Assembly: GCF_015710975.1 (NCBI RefSeq)
Contig: NZ_CP049783.1
Span: 3,639,501-3,703,500 of the forward strand
Direction of reading: 5' to 3'
DNA from: Paenibacillus polymyxa
GTDB taxonomy: Bacteria > Bacillota > Bacilli > Paenibacillales > Paenibacillaceae
Length of the DNA: 64,000 nucleotides
Shown: positions 33,347 to 44,542 of the stretch, piece after piece
How positions within the stretch are numbered: the stretch's first letter is position 1
Layout: each line of letters begins with the position of its first letter
The notes under the pieces: generated by a model
What the model saw: the letters and a program-made list of their open reading frames with translations, nothing else
What the model was told of the DNA's origin: nothing
Databases searched by the model: none
Position numbers and translations under genes: made by a program

Positions 33347-34756
33347 ATGAGGCTGGAGCATGATTTTTTAGGAACCAAGGAAGTGCCGTCAGATGCTTAT
33401 TACGGTGTACAAACTCTAAGAGCAAAAGAAAATTTTCCAATTACAGGCCAACGATTGCATCCTGAGTTGATTAAAGCCATGGCGATCGTAAAAAAGGGAG
33501 CAGCGACGGTAAACATGGAACTAACCCGTTTACATCGCCCCAAAGCAGAGGCCATTATTCAGGCTGCTGACGAGATTATTCAAGGACAGTTGCATGATCA
33601 TTTTATCGTCGATCCGATTCAGGGCGGCGCAGGCACGTCCATTAATATGAATACAAATGAAGTGATTGCAAACAGGGCGCTGGAGCTGATCGGTAAGCAG
33701 CGAGGAGACTATCAGGAGATCAGTCCTAATAATCACGTTAATATGGCGCAATCGACGAACGATGCTTTTCCTACGGCCGTACATTTGGCTGTATTAAGTA
33801 TGATTGATAAGCTGTTAGTCACCATGAGTGAGCTTCAGGAAGCTTTTTCCCGCAAGGCCACTGAGTTTGATAGTGTGATCAAAATGGGTAGAACCCACTT
33901 GCAGGATGCAGTGCCGATCCGATTAGGGCAGGAGTTTCAGGCTTATGCTCGTGTGCTGGGCCGTGATATCGGACGCGTTCGTGCAACCAAAGATCACCTG
34001 CTAACCATTAATATGGGTGCAACTGCAGTGGGTACCGGCCTGAATGCAGACCGTCGTTATATTCAGCGTGTCGCTGAGGTACTGGCTGAGGTTAGTGGCT
34101 TTCCTGTGGAAGCAGACGAAAACCTCGTAGATGCCACACAAAATACGGATGCCTATACTGAAGTGTCCGCTGCCTTGAAAATTTGTATGATGAATATGTC
34201 CAAGGTGGCCAATGACATCCGTTTGATGGCTTCTGGACCACGCGCTGGTCTGGGAGAACTGAGTCTGCCTGCTCGTCAACCAGGATCATCCATTATGCCG
34301 GGCAAGGTAAATCCAGTGATGTGTGAAGTCATTAATCAAATTGCCTTTCAGGTCATTGGTAATGATCATACAATCTGCTTGGCTTCGGAGGCAGGCCAAC
34401 TGGAGCTGAACGTGATGGAGCCTGTACTTGTCTACAATTTGCTGCAATCGCTGGAAATTATGAAGCAGGGCTTCCACGTTTTCCGTGTTCATTGTGTGGA
34501 AGGAATTGAAGCAAATGTGGAGCGGTGCCGTGAATATGTGGAGAACAGTGTAGGTATTATTACAGCGCTCAATCCGCACCTCGGATATGAGGTCGTATCA
34601 CGCATTGCCCGCGAAGCAATTACGACTGGCAAATCGGTACGTGAGCTGTGTCTGTTATATAATGTACTGACTGAGGAAGAATTGGACATTATATTGGACC
34701 CGTACCAAATGACTCAGCCTGGTATTGCCGGAGAATCTTTGCTGAATCGTGAATAA
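33347..34756 (+). CDS. aspA: Aspartate ammonia-lyase
   Basis: Deaminates L-aspartate reversibly to fumarate and ammonia, in the cytoplasm as a homotetramer. The fumarase/aspartase signature GSSIMPGKVNP is near residue 315, with GRTHLQDAVP and QSTNDAFPT at the other active-site positions. The 469-residue length is typical. Two starts are possible: the ATG at 33347 (GGAGG eleven bases before) agrees with the usual MRLEHDFLG opening; the ATG at 33287 adds 20 residues. It stands alone, followed by a terminator. Confidence 0.95.
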   Translation: MRLEHDFLGTKEVPSDAYYGVQTLRAKENFPITGQRLHPELIKAMAIVKKGAATVNMELTRLHRPKAEAIIQAADEIIQGQLHDHFIVDPIQGGAGTSINMNTNEVIANRALELIGKQRGDYQEISPNNHVNMAQSTNDAFPTAVHLAVLSMIDKLLVTMSELQEAFSRKATEFDSVIKMGRTHLQDAVPIRLGQEFQAYARVLGRDIGRVRATKDHLLTINMGATAVGTGLNADRRYIQRVAEVLAEVSGFPVEADENLVDATQNTDAYTEVSAALKICMMNMSKVANDIRLMASGPRAGLGELSLPARQPGSSIMPGKVNPVMCEVINQIAFQVIGNDHTICLASEAGQLELNVMEPVLVYNLLQSLEIMKQGFHVFRVHCVEGIEANVERCREYVENSVGIITALNPHLGYEVVSRIAREAITTGKSVRELCLLYNVLTEEELDIILDPYQMTQPGIAGESLLNRE

Positions 34757-34800
34757 TATTGCGGAGTTTAGAATGTAGGCAACTTTGAGATAAAATGAAG

Positions 34801-34833
34801 GCAGCCCCGTCGAATTCGGCGGGGTTGCTTTTG
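34801..34833 (+). terminator. Terminator after aspA
   Basis: A 12-bp stem GCAGCCCCGTCG/CGGCGGGGTTGC (with G-T pairs), a loop of AATT and four T. Confidence 0.85.
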
Positions 34834-34923
34834 TGTAAAACCGTGTCAGTGTGATAGGTAGTAACGGTAACCCTACTAAGGAATATACCGCTTGCATGCC
34901 TGCTGTAGAAAAGGGGAAGAGGA

Positions 34924-35511
34924 ATGCTGCTGGAGCAATTATCGGCGTATAAGGAATTAGGAATAGGACTTATTGTATTACTATTACTGCTTGTGCTCAT
35001 CATCAGGGGAATGATACGTGGTCGTCGGAATCGGATTTTACGTGATCTGGACCCGCGTAAAATCGGAATTCAGGATATAGATCGTATGGAGGATGGCTCG
35101 GAATTTGAGTTTTATTTGCAGCGGTTGTTATCCGCACTTGGCTATAAGGACATTTATAAAACAACCAGCAGCCGGGATTTTGGAGCGGATCTGGTATTTA
35201 CAGACCGTGAAGGCGCCAGAGTCGTAATTCAAGCCAAGCGTTATGCTGTACAACATCCGGTGGGGTTGGGTGCGGTGCAGGAAATTTACACCTCTATGCG
35301 TTATTATGCAGCCGACAAGTCCATCGTTATCACCTCCGGTCGTTATACAGAATCCTGTAAAACACTTGCTGCTGTCAACGGGGTTAAATTATTGGACCGC
35401 AATGATTTGGAAGACATGATTGATTTGTTCAAGTCAAAGCGCCGCGAGGAGGTTATGGATGTAATAGAAAGTAGGGCAGAGGTGATCGCTTCCAAATGGA
35501 GTGAAAAATAA
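34924..35511 (+). CDS. Membrane-anchored Mrr-like nuclease
   Basis: 195 residues. One transmembrane helix (about 12-30) comes first, then a basic stretch and a restriction-endonuclease-like domain of the Mrr type. FEFYLQRLLSALGY opens the fold, DFGADLV provides the catalytic Asp near 87, and VIQAKRY the Gln and Lys. The family (restriction endonuclease, membrane-bound) is found in many Bacillales with unknown target. It converges on the P450 gene with a shared terminator. Confidence 0.8.
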   Translation: MLLEQLSAYKELGIGLIVLLLLLVLIIRGMIRGRRNRILRDLDPRKIGIQDIDRMEDGSEFEFYLQRLLSALGYKDIYKTTSSRDFGADLVFTDREGARVVIQAKRYAVQHPVGLGAVQEIYTSMRYYAADKSIVITSGRYTESCKTLAAVNGVKLLDRNDLEDMIDLFKSKRREEVMDVIESRAEVIASKWSEK

Positions 35512-35515
35512 TTAT

Positions 35516-35569
35516 AAAAGGGACTGAACTACTGGCGGCAAGCTTGAAGCCTAGTAATCAGTCCCTTTT
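35516..35569. terminator. Bidirectional terminator
   Basis: AAAAGGGACTGA (35516-35527) and TCAGTCCCTTTT (35558-35569) are perfect complements. They lie between the converging nuclease and P450 genes. Confidence 0.85.
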
Positions 35570-35605
35570 ATTATTGAATATGATGCTGCTCTTATACCGC
35601 TATCA

Positions 35606-38600
35606 TCAGATGCCTGTCCAGACATCCTTGGCATAGCGTTTATCCTGTTGGAGCTGCTCCAACCATTGCTGCGCTTCTTCTTTACTAGTATGGTGTACAT
35701 CCGCATAGGCCGCACAGAGCGTGTCTTCAACGTCGGGGGCCATCCGGCTACCGTCGCCGCATACATACAGATGCGCTCCTTCATCAAGCAAGTGAATCAG
35801 AGTGTCTGCATCTTCATTCATGACATGCTGTACATACCTTTTGGGTTGACCAGGCAGACGTGAAAAGGCTGTATGAACCGTAACGATTCCTTCCTGCTCC
35901 CAGGCCTCCAGCTCTTGCTTGTATAGATAATCGAGCTTTGGATCACGGCAGCCATAGTATAGATGCGCCTCGCCGAGCTGTTCTCCTCTCTCCTTAAGCA
36001 CATGGCGTGTTTGGAGAAATCCGCGGAATGGAGCAATACCAGTCCCTGGACCGACCATGATCACAGGCACGGTCGGGTCTTCCGGCAAACGGAAGCCAGA
36101 CTGAGGCTTTCGCACAAAAATGACAACCGGATCATCTGGTTGGAGCTGTGCTAAATAATTGGAGGCGATACCGAGATATTCGCCCTTTCCGCTACGGGCT
36201 GGTCCACGCACGACGCTCACGGTTATACTCGCTGAATTCTCCGACTCAAGCGGAGAACTGGAGATGGAGTAGTATCTAGGCTTGAGTGGTGGTAACAGCG
36301 AGATGAAGTTTTCAAATGGCAGCTCGCAGGCTGGATACTTCTCCAGAATATCCAGCATCGTGACGCGCTTCTTTCGTATCTCTTGATCGAAAGTAGTATC
36401 CTCGAGCAAAGCTTCGATTTCTTTCTTATGCGGTGGACACACTGTAAAGGATGCCAGTTGCCTTAGCTGGGCTCTGGTTGCCGATTCTTGCAGTTCCACA
36501 CTGAGAGTGAGCAAATCTCCTACGCTGACAGGCCGATCCAAGGGGAGATGCGCCGCATCCCGGTCACTGCCTTTTAATACAATGTAGTCCTGATCCTGTA
36601 ACTTAAAGCGTTGCATCACCCTATTAACCAGCGAAGCAGGATTACGCGGCAAAACACCAAGATGATCACCCTCGCGATAGGACAATCCGGTTGGTAATTG
36701 GATCTCCAGATGTCGTGTACTGCGTTCACTTTCAGCAGCGTGCAGTTCACGATTCGCGGTAACAACGGCAGTAGCTGCCTCATAGTTGGCCGCCAGCGGA
36801 GCGCTTAGTACATCGCTTACAAACTCTATGCTCAGACTGCTGGTGTCCTGCGGTTCTGTATCACTGTGCTCTATTCCGAAGGCATTTAGCAATTCCGGCC
36901 ATAAGCCATGGTTCCAGTCTTCCCAATCCTTCTCGAAGTCACCACTGGCGTCGCCTTCACCCCGGTCATACAGTCGCTCTGCCCCTTTGGCAGCCATTAG
37001 CTCATCAATCATCCTTGGAATGCGTTGATACGTGCTGGCCCAATTCCGGTCACCGCAACCAAAGACAGCATACCTTATGCCTGCCAATTGTCCCTCGTCT
37101 ACCTGCTTCAACCATTCTACGAAGGCATCTGCATTATCTGGCGGATGCCCGTTATAAGATGCGGTCGTAATAAGTACCACACCTTCTTTAGGCAAATGGT
37201 CCACACGATCATTTAGAGTTGCAATGCTACTGTTGAAACCCCAATTCCGGCCTAAATCGGCTAGTTCACCTGCAAGTCCCTCAGCTGTACCCAGATTCGA
37301 GCCGTACAAAGATAGCAAAGAAGTATCATGCTTTTCGGCATGGCGGGCTGCAACTTTTTGTTCCTCTTTTTCATGAAGTTCTTGAGCGGCACCTGGCAGC
37401 ATGACGGCAGTCTGTGTACTGCGTGGCCGTACTTGAATGGTGAAGCCTTCCGGCTTGAGCGTGAGCGTTTCTTTGACTTTCAACTCATAATGAGTATGGT
37501 CAATCAGCTCAAAATGTTTCAGTACCATACCCAGCACAAGAGTGGCCTCCTGTAAGGCAAACTGTTGTCCGATACAGGCCCGTTGACCGTTGCCAAACGG
37601 TTTGTAGGCATCTTGCGGAATGGCGGATGGGTCCTCAAAGCGTTCGGGTCTAAATTCCTCAACATCTTCGCCCCAAGCCTCGGTATCACGGTGAAGTTTG
37701 GGAATAAGTACATTGACACTGTCGCCTTTTTTAAGCGGATAGGTTCCGTCGAGCAGCGTATCTTCTTTGGCGAAGAGAGAAAAGGCGGGAGCTGTTGGCC
37801 ATAGCCGCAGGGCTTCATTCAGTATCATCCTTATGTACTTGAGTTCACGCACCTGAGTATAGGAAGGCAGCGAATCGGTGAGCACGCGATCTACTTCTTC
37901 ATAGGCTTTGGTTAGTGTTCGTGGATTTTTAAGCAAATAGTAAATGGCAAAGGATAAAAGTCCACTGGTCGTTTCATGACCGGCGATGAGAAAGGTAATG
38001 ATCTGATAGCGGATATTTTCATCATCCAGCGTTTCACCTGTTTCCGGGTCCTTGCCTTCCAGCATACGTGCCAGTAAATCCTCTTCACCTTGGTTGCCCG
38101 TGGTTTTGCGTTCTTGAATAATGCTGTCCACCAGAGAGAACATCGTTTCGATGTCGTGTTTAAACTGTTTTTTCTTCGATAACATCAGCTTGTTTTGCAA
38201 ATTGAGACGTTGCAACTGACCCATTGCTTCATCCAGTGCGCGTGTCATACTGGTCACGAACGGATGGGGCTGGTCGCGGTAAAAGCTGTTAAAACGATAA
38301 TTAAAGCCGCATAACCCGATAGTATCCAAAGTCAGGCGGGTCATATCCTCCGGTACCTCTACACTTTCATCTGGATTGAGCCGAGACCATTTTTGCACCA
38401 ACTGAACAGCAAGATCAAGCATCATATTGTGGTAACCCTTCATGGCCCGCTGGCTGAAGCTTGGCAGCAATATTTGATGGGCCTTGCGCCAGTTCGGCTC
38501 CTCAGTCCAGCTTGTGAATAGTCCATCTCCGGCAAAAGCTCGTACTTTTTGTAAGGGAGCCCACACCTGTTTGTCGAAACGGGATTCATCACAAGCATCT

Positions 38601-38782
38601 GCGACCAGCTTATGACCGGAAATATAAATGTTCGTTCCTTCAGGCAGATCCATGCGAAAGATGGGACCGTACTCATTTGCAAGCTTAACCAGCGACTGGA
38701 CAGGGGCATGGGTATCGATCAAGGGCAGATTTCCTAAGGGACCGTATGTTTTAGGCTGCGGAATTGAATTTGTTGAAGTCAT
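35606..38782 (-). CDS. Self-sufficient cytochrome P450/NADPH reductase fusion (CYP102 type)
   Basis: A single-chain fatty-acid hydroxylase like Bacillus P450 BM3 and CypD/YrhJ, about 1058 residues. The P450 domain covers 1-460: [11 protein letters not shown] in the I helix, LNEALRL with the ExxR motif, and [12 protein letters not shown] with the haem cysteine near residue 400. An FMN flavodoxin domain follows (about 490-640, [13 protein letters not shown]), then the FAD/NADPH ferredoxin-reductase domain ([28 protein letters not shown]). The ATG at 38782 follows AAAGGAGC. No TetR regulator of the FatR type is adjacent. Substrate range is inferred from the family. Confidence 0.95.
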   Translation of the reverse strand: MTSTNSIPQPKTYGPLGNLPLIDTHAPVQSLVKLANEYGPIFRMDLPEGTNIYISGHKLVADACDESRFDKQVWAPLQKVRAFAGDGLFTSWTEEPNWRKAHQILLPSFSQRAMKGYHNMMLDLAVQLVQKWSRLNPDESVEVPEDMTRLTLDTIGLCGFNYRFNSFYRDQPHPFVTSMTRALDEAMGQLQRLNLQNKLMLSKKKQFKHDIETMFSLVDSIIQERKTTGNQGEEDLLARMLEGKDPETGETLDDENIRYQIITFLIAGHETTSGLLSFAIYYLLKNPRTLTKAYEEVDRVLTDSLPSYTQVRELKYIRMILNEALRLWPTAPAFSLFAKEDTLLDGTYPLKKGDSVNVLIPKLHRDTEAWGEDVEEFRPERFEDPSAIPQDAYKPFGNGQRACIGQQFALQEATLVLGMVLKHFELIDHTHYELKVKETLTLKPEGFTIQVRPRSTQTAVMLPGAAQELHEKEEQKVAARHAEKHDTSLLSLYGSNLGTAEGLAGELADLGRNWGFNSSIATLNDRVDHLPKEGVVLITTASYNGHPPDNADAFVEWLKQVDEGQLAGIRYAVFGCGDRNWASTYQRIPRMIDELMAAKGAERLYDRGEGDASGDFEKDWEDWNHGLWPELLNAFGIEHSDTEPQDTSSLSIEFVSDVLSAPLAANYEAATAVVTANRELHAAESERSTRHLEIQLPTGLSYREGDHLGVLPRNPASLVNRVMQRFKLQDQDYIVLKGSDRDAAHLPLDRPVSVGDLLTLSVELQESATRAQLRQLASFTVCPPHKKEIEALLEDTTFDQEIRKKRVTMLDILEKYPACELPFENFISLLPPLKPRYYSISSSPLESENSASITVSVVRGPARSGKGEYLGIASNYLAQLQPDDPVVIFVRKPQSGFRLPEDPTVPVIMVGPGTGIAPFRGFLQTRHVLKERGEQLGEAHLYYGCRDPKLDYLYKQELEAWEQEGIVTVHTAFSRLPGQPKRYVQHVMNEDADTLIHLLDEGAHLYVCGDGSRMAPDVEDTLCAAYADVHHTSKEEAQQWLEQLQQDKRYAKDVWTGI

Positions 38783-39071
38783 TCTAAATGTAGCTCCTTT
38801 CAGTTTCAATATAGAGTGATGGTTGAAGGGGGTTCCTACGTTTACCATAAAAATTACACTTTATTCTTTCCGGATAAACGAAATAAATAATTTTAGACAG
38901 TTCGTACAATAAAAGCAGTACGAAAAGAGACGCTTATTACATGTAGAAGAAGATGAACCCATTGTCATTATCCATTTACAATGAATTTACAGAAAAATTT
39001 ATGAACAAATTCACCTCTATAACCGATATAAAGATGTTGGGGATTTGCATTTTATGTTGAGGTGATATGTC

Positions 39072-40076
39072 ATGAAAAAACGAGCTGTATTATTAATTTT
39101 TAGGTGGATTCCCATTGTCACGATCTTTGCATTATTGCTAAGTGCATGTGGGCAATCAGACGTACAAACCAAGGCCGAACCCATTAAGGTGGGAATCGTG
39201 CTGTCAGATATTGGTCTGGGTGATCAATCTTACAGCGATGCGGCTTTTCGAGGTTTGGTCAAGGCACGGGATGAGGGGAAGATTGTTTTTGAATACCGGG
39301 AAATAACTGAGACCAAGACGTATGATGCTGCTTTTAATCAGCTTGTTCAAGAAAAAGCGGATTTAATCATTGGATTGGGTTACATGGTGAAGGACAGTTT
39401 GGAGGCCGTTGCCAAAAAGAATCCAGACCGTAAATTTTTAATTGTGGATGAAACATCGGAATTGCCGAATGTGGCCTCCATTACCTTCAAAGCAGAAGAG
39501 GGCAGTTTTATGGCCGGGGTTGTTGCCGGTTTGACGAGTCGTACGGAACAGGTGGGTTTTCTCGGAGGTGCGGAATCTCCTCTGTTGAAAAAGTTTGAAA
39601 TTGGGTATCGTGCAGGGGTGCAATCAGTCAAGCCTAATGCCAAAGTTACGGCAACGTATGCAGGAGATTTTGGCAAACCGGAGCTGGGTACGAAAATTGC
39701 GGATGACATGATCAATCAGGACCAGATTGATGTCATTTTTGCAGCAGCAGGGCTAACCGGTGTAGGTGCGCTACAGGAAGCGCAGAAGCAGCACAAATTC
39801 GCCATCGGGGTCGATAGCGACCAGTTTTTTATTGCAGAAAAAGCGGTGGTGACCTCAATGATTAAAAACGTAGACAGTGCAATTTATACAGTAGTCAAAG
39901 GCTTTGCAGACCATCAAAGAAAATTTACGGAGAAGGATATGGTGTTTGGACTTGCGGAAGAAGGTATAGGTTTGGCGCCTATTCGTGTCGTGACACTGAA
40001 TCCGGATCAGCAAAAGGTAATGGATGATTTAATGGAAAAAATCAAATCCGGCACACTTACTGTACCCACCCAATAA
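39072..40076 (+). CDS. BMP-family lipoprotein, purine nucleoside/riboside binding
   Basis: An extracytoplasmic lipoprotein of the basic membrane protein (PnrA/TmpC/BmpA) family, 334 residues, with lipobox LLSAC (Cys26). The fold opens KVGIVLSDIGLGDQSYSD and includes IIGLGYMVKDSLEAVA and the GFLGG hinge. Members bind nucleosides for ABC import. Here a chemoreceptor gene follows after 27 bases and no permease or ATPase is near. The protein may therefore act as a ligand-presenting partner of the receptor. That role is inference from position. Confidence 0.85.
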   Translation: MKKRAVLLIFRWIPIVTIFALLLSACGQSDVQTKAEPIKVGIVLSDIGLGDQSYSDAAFRGLVKARDEGKIVFEYREITETKTYDAAFNQLVQEKADLIIGLGYMVKDSLEAVAKKNPDRKFLIVDETSELPNVASITFKAEEGSFMAGVVAGLTSRTEQVGFLGGAESPLLKKFEIGYRAGVQSVKPNAKVTATYAGDFGKPELGTKIADDMINQDQIDVIFAAAGLTGVGALQEAQKQHKFAIGVDSDQFFIAEKAVVTSMIKNVDSAIYTVVKGFADHQRKFTEKDMVFGLAEEGIGLAPIRVVTLNPDQQKVMDDLMEKIKSGTLTVPTQ

Positions 40077-40103
40077 ATTTTCGCAAACGGAGGATGAATG
40101 CTG

Positions 40104-41777
40104 ATGAAACTGCAAGGTAAACTGGTGCTTAACGCGATGATTTCCCTGATCGCTTGCCTGGCTTTAGTAGCTTATATCATTTTTGAATTGTTACGTATTA
40201 ACGCTCAAAGCAGTAATCTTGTTCCAGCTATGTTGAATGTACAGCAGCTTAATGCCTATTTGATTCAGTCGGGGCAGGCACTGCAAAATTATTCTACTTC
40301 CATGACGGAGAGCAACAAAGCCGATGTGCAAAATCAGCTAACTCAGTCTGAAAAAACGATTACTTTGCTTTCACAGGGCATGATGCAGACCGAAGCACAG
40401 CAAAAGCGACTGGATTCGATTAAAATAAAATTCAGCCAATTGAAAGTAGCAACGGAAAAAGCGATGAGTGCTCAGAACAGCCCAGAATCCAAACGAGAGG
40501 CCATGCGTGCCCAGGGGATTCAGAACGATGTATTTATGCTGGATCTGCTGACCAAGGCGCGTTACGACCAATACACAGAAGACCTGACCAAAAGTATTCG
40601 TTTTACTTGGCAATTAGCCTTGGCAGGTGCAGTTCTACTTCTGGTGGCGGTTGGGCTATATAATACATATACCTCCAGGCAGCTTGCCCTTAGAACTCGC
40701 AAGTTAACGGATGCAGCGAAGCAAATTGCCGAGGGGAATTTAACTGTTCAACTTCCTCAAACAAAGGGCCGAGATGAGCTGGACGAGCTCAATGAATCTT
40801 TCCGTGTTATGATCGGGAACTTGCGCAGCATTGTACTTTCCATTGATCAGGCGGGTAATCGTGTCGATCTGATGGCTCGGGATATTGATCAGCACAATGA
40901 GGCCATGAAGGAAATTGTGACACAAGTCAGCACATCAACAGAGGAACTTGCGATAGGCAGTCAGAAAATTGCTGAGGACCTGTCATCGACAGTTAGCGTG
41001 GTGGATGATATGCAGCAGAAGTTTGAATCTAATTTGCTGGAGACTACGCAATCAACCACGTATAGTGAGGATGCTTTGCGTGTCATTGAGCAGGGTGCGC
41101 GTGTCATGAGTGATCAAATGCGAATTGTTGCAGAGAACCGTTCGGCAATGTCTGAAGTGGAACAAACCGTTAGAGAGCTGGAATCTAATGCAGCTGAGAT
41201 CACAACTATGACCGGTTATGTATCTGAAATTGCCAGCCAAACGTCGCTGTTGTCCTTGAATGCCTCGATTGAGGCTGCACGTGCGGGTGAAGCGGGAAAA
41301 GGCTTTGCTGTTGTTGCCAATGAAGTGAAAAAGCTGGCGAGTCAATCTGAATCTGCTGTAAAGAAAATTTATACCGCTGTTGAGGGGATCACGCAGGCTA
41401 TGGATAAGGTGAAGACTTCTGTGGCACAAAGTCAGGAGTTGTTCCGCGAGCAGGAGAAGGCAACCTCCTCCACCGGAGAATCGTTTAGAGAGATTAGTGG
41501 CAAAGTGCAGCAAATTGCCGGCCAAGTCAGCAAATTATCCATAGACATGAATGTATCACGAGAACTGAGTGTACAGGTGCAGCAAGCTATTGAGAATATT
41601 AGCGCAATCACTCAGCAGTCCGCCGCAGGCAGTGAAGAGATTACGGCTTCCACGGTGGAGCAGAAGCGTTCCTTCGAGGAATCGGCTGAGAAGGTAAAGG
41701 AGCTTCGCCAGATTCGTGAGGAGATGCAGCGGGAACTGAATCGTTTTCAGGTGGAAAAGACGAGCCAAACACTGTAA
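40104..41777 (+). CDS. Methyl-accepting chemotaxis protein
   Basis: A membrane chemoreceptor of about 557 residues. TM1 is near 8-28, an extracellular helical sensor covers about 30-165, TM2 about 170-190, a HAMP domain 192-245, and a long coiled-coil signalling domain follows. The CheA/CheW-binding tip [20 protein letters not shown] is near 385-405. GGAGG lies ten bases ahead of the ATG at 40104; the ATG at 40098 is also possible. It probably forms an operon with the BMP lipoprotein, which may present ligand to it. Confidence 0.9.
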   Translation: MKLQGKLVLNAMISLIACLALVAYIIFELLRINAQSSNLVPAMLNVQQLNAYLIQSGQALQNYSTSMTESNKADVQNQLTQSEKTITLLSQGMMQTEAQQKRLDSIKIKFSQLKVATEKAMSAQNSPESKREAMRAQGIQNDVFMLDLLTKARYDQYTEDLTKSIRFTWQLALAGAVLLLVAVGLYNTYTSRQLALRTRKLTDAAKQIAEGNLTVQLPQTKGRDELDELNESFRVMIGNLRSIVLSIDQAGNRVDLMARDIDQHNEAMKEIVTQVSTSTEELAIGSQKIAEDLSSTVSVVDDMQQKFESNLLETTQSTTYSEDALRVIEQGARVMSDQMRIVAENRSAMSEVEQTVRELESNAAEITTMTGYVSEIASQTSLLSLNASIEAARAGEAGKGFAVVANEVKKLASQSESAVKKIYTAVEGITQAMDKVKTSVAQSQELFREQEKATSSTGESFREISGKVQQIAGQVSKLSIDMNVSRELSVQVQQAIENISAITQQSAAGSEEITASTVEQKRSFEESAEKVKELRQIREEMQRELNRFQVEKTSQTL

Positions 41778-41820
41778 TACGAATATCTATGCCGCTGAAC
41801 AATGGATGCAAGCAGCACAT

Positions 41821-41865
41821 AAGAAGAAGTTCTACCTTGTACAGGGAGACTTCTTCTTTTTTATT
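41821..41865 (+). terminator. Terminator after the chemoreceptor gene
   Basis: AAGAAGAAGT and ACTTCTTCTT pair around an 18-base loop and are followed by T5, closing the two-gene unit. Confidence 0.8.
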
Positions 41866-42010
41866 ATTAATGATGTGACTTCTGTTAAGTTTGATTTGTA
41901 AAGGCAGGAAATTCCACTTCATGTGTCAAATAGATGTAAAGGTAATATGTCATCTAATATTGAGTAAGAGGAAGATGGACAACGTAGTCCGGAAGGATGA
42001 AGTTACAGGA

Positions 42011-44416
42011 ATGTTGCGACTTAAGCTTCGATTGATACTGAAAAATAAGCAGACAAGACTGATTCTGCTGCTCACGCTGTGCGTGTCGCTCGTGATCAGC
42101 GTGATCGGCTTGCTATCGTATTCAAGATACCGTGAAGGTTTGGATACCGAGTTGAATACACCTAATATAGAATTGTTGCAAATCAATCTGGATGTGACTA
42201 ATCGGGCTTTTCGTGAGTCGGATAACAAGGCACTGGATGCGGCTTATTATCCGGATGTAGAGTCTTTTATACGTATTTATGCGGATGGAAAATCGGTATC
42301 CAACAAAGCCTCCGTTATCGAACGACTTCAGAAATATTTGAAAACCCTTTCTTCACACGAAGAAATTTATTCGATTGAAGTCATTTCTTTGGATAATCAT
42401 GCTCTCGTGTCCAGCAATTATGGTTATTTGCCCGATTGGAATCAAGCACCGGATACAACCTGGGTTCCCTGGATTCAGGACATTCAAAAAAAGCCGCTAT
42501 TGATTAAGCGGAGATGGTATGGTACTGATCAACAGCATGGCACGATAGAGCTGCTCTCGCTGGCTAGACCTATAGTAGAGAATGGACAGGTCAGGGGTGC
42601 GGTGTTAATCAATCTGGATTACGACCGTTTTTTCTCCAAACTGTATATTCATTTATCCAACTCGCAATACGTCTATGATCTGGAGGGCGAGCTGATCTAT
42701 CCCAAACTGAGATCGTCCATACCCTTAAATGATATGGGCAGGGTTTTGAAAGAGTTGGATGTGAATCCTTATGCTTATGTAGAAATTGGAGATATGGAAT
42801 ATATGGCGAACCAGACCTTCTCCGATGTTACAGGCTGGCGTCTAGTATCACTTGTGCCGATGGACAAGCTACTGAAAAATGTAAAACTGGCGCGCAATAT
42901 GATGTTGTGGCTGGCCTTGATCTCTATCCTGGCTGGGTGCTCGGCGGTGTACTATTACAGTTATGCCGCTTTTCGCCCTATGAAAAAAATTAATAGTCTC
43001 TTGAATTCAGGCAACAAGGGAACGCGTCAGGGAGGATTGTATGATCTGGAACCCGTGATTAGCAAGTTGGTTGGAGAATTTCACCGCAAATCATTGGTGG
43101 TAGAGCGAAGCTTGCCGGAGCTGCGTTCCAAATATATAGAAGATGTCTTCCAGCGTAGAATGGGTGTACAGGAAATGCGTACGAAATGGGAACAGTATTT
43201 TTCCGATTGGGACCATAATTCTTTGGTTGTTATGATCGTGTCGATTGATCGGTATTCTACGTGGAGCGCAAGCTTTCTGGAAGAGGACAAAATGCTGCTT
43301 AAATATGCGCTGAACAATATTTTGCTGGAGATGCTTGAGCCTCATTGGAAAGCAGTTAGTGCGCCGGAGGAAGAGAGTGGTTTGGTTGTACTGCTGCAGT
43401 TCAGAGAAAGCACATATGAAGTTGAAGCGGAGGGAGCTGCTAAAGAGAGAGCATGGCTTCGCAACAGCGTTGACAGGCTAATTCAGGTTGTTGGGGAATA
43501 TCTTCCTATGACGATTTCGGTAGGGATTGGGCATAGGGTCACAGATATTCAAGAGGCACGGGCGTCTTTTATAAAAGGAAAAGAGGCGCTTAATTTGCGT
43601 TTGTATGAGGGGTATGGACGTTCACATATGAATTTGAGCAGCAACATAAATGTCAAACAGGATTGCATAGTGGATATGCAGCCACAGGATCAGGCTCAGG
43701 ATGCAAGATTACTGGACCATCGGCGTGTGGATCTGATTCGTGCTGTGGAGTCACAGGAACCTGGTGCAAGTGCAAAGTTAGTCAGCCAATGGGTAGAAGA
43801 ACTTCGACTCTTTAGGACATCTCCAAACCAGGTCTACCTATTTGTTCATGAACTGCTGGAAGATTTGTTAAAATGGTGTACCACTCAAAGCGTGACTCCG
43901 CCAGATCAGCTCGCTGATTATCATTGGAATCAGATTCTGACGCTAGACCTTCAAGACATTGAGGCGCTGCTGGCCATCATGTTGACTGATATTGAAGAGA
44001 AATGGCATGGACGCCAACAGTCCAAAGATTTTGTACGTGTACAAGAGATGATCGACTATATGGAACATCACTTGCATTTGAACATCGGGCTTCAGGAAAT
44101 TGCGGATCATGTTCACATGAGCGTGTCTTCGGTGAGTAGTATGTTCAAAGAGGAAACGGGGACTACCGTATATGATTATTTGACTGGATTACGTGTCAAA
44201 AAGGCATGCATATTGCTGTGTGAAACGCATTTGAAAATTGGTGAAATTGCAGAGCAGGTCGGGTACCGAAACGAGAACAGTTTTATTCGTGTATTCCGCA
44301 AGTATAAGCAATTGACCCCAGGGAAATTCAGACAAATCAACAAATCTTCTAATGAATATGCAAATCGGTCAAAAGATCGGCGCTTTGGTGAAATAGAAGA
44401 TAAACACGAAGATTAG
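42011..44416 (+). CDS. AraC-family regulator with extracellular sensor domain
   Basis: About 801 residues in the one-component style common in Paenibacillus. TM1 is near 14-34, an extracellular Cache-like sensor runs to about 290, and TM2 is near 298-318. A long cytoplasmic linker follows, and a C-terminal AraC helix-turn-helix pair covers the last 100 residues (IGLQEIADHVHMSVSSVSSMF and IGEIAEQVGYRNENSFIRVF). It probably senses a carbohydrate-related signal and activates the downstream transport genes. The start is uncertain: 42011 fits the position of TM1, while ATGs at 41975 and 41921 are in frame but no better supported. Confidence 0.85.
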   Translation: MLRLKLRLILKNKQTRLILLLTLCVSLVISVIGLLSYSRYREGLDTELNTPNIELLQINLDVTNRAFRESDNKALDAAYYPDVESFIRIYADGKSVSNKASVIERLQKYLKTLSSHEEIYSIEVISLDNHALVSSNYGYLPDWNQAPDTTWVPWIQDIQKKPLLIKRRWYGTDQQHGTIELLSLARPIVENGQVRGAVLINLDYDRFFSKLYIHLSNSQYVYDLEGELIYPKLRSSIPLNDMGRVLKELDVNPYAYVEIGDMEYMANQTFSDVTGWRLVSLVPMDKLLKNVKLARNMMLWLALISILAGCSAVYYYSYAAFRPMKKINSLLNSGNKGTRQGGLYDLEPVISKLVGEFHRKSLVVERSLPELRSKYIEDVFQRRMGVQEMRTKWEQYFSDWDHNSLVVMIVSIDRYSTWSASFLEEDKMLLKYALNNILLEMLEPHWKAVSAPEEESGLVVLLQFRESTYEVEAEGAAKERAWLRNSVDRLIQVVGEYLPMTISVGIGHRVTDIQEARASFIKGKEALNLRLYEGYGRSHMNLSSNINVKQDCIVDMQPQDQAQDARLLDHRRVDLIRAVESQEPGASAKLVSQWVEELRLFRTSPNQVYLFVHELLEDLLKWCTTQSVTPPDQLADYHWNQILTLDLQDIEALLAIMLTDIEEKWHGRQQSKDFVRVQEMIDYMEHHLHLNIGLQEIADHVHMSVSSVSSMFKEETGTTVYDYLTGLRVKKACILLCETHLKIGEIAEQVGYRNENSFIRVFRKYKQLTPGKFRQINKSSNEYANRSKDRRFGEIEDKHED

Positions 44417-44542
44417 ACGATAGATGTGGGCCTCCACGTTGCGGTACATTGACTTCATGTAAGCGCGAACAAATGACCGAAAACGTTGGAGGTGACGGCG
44501 GGCGTAATAGGCCCAGTTTATTTGTAGAGAAGAGGAAGCGTA

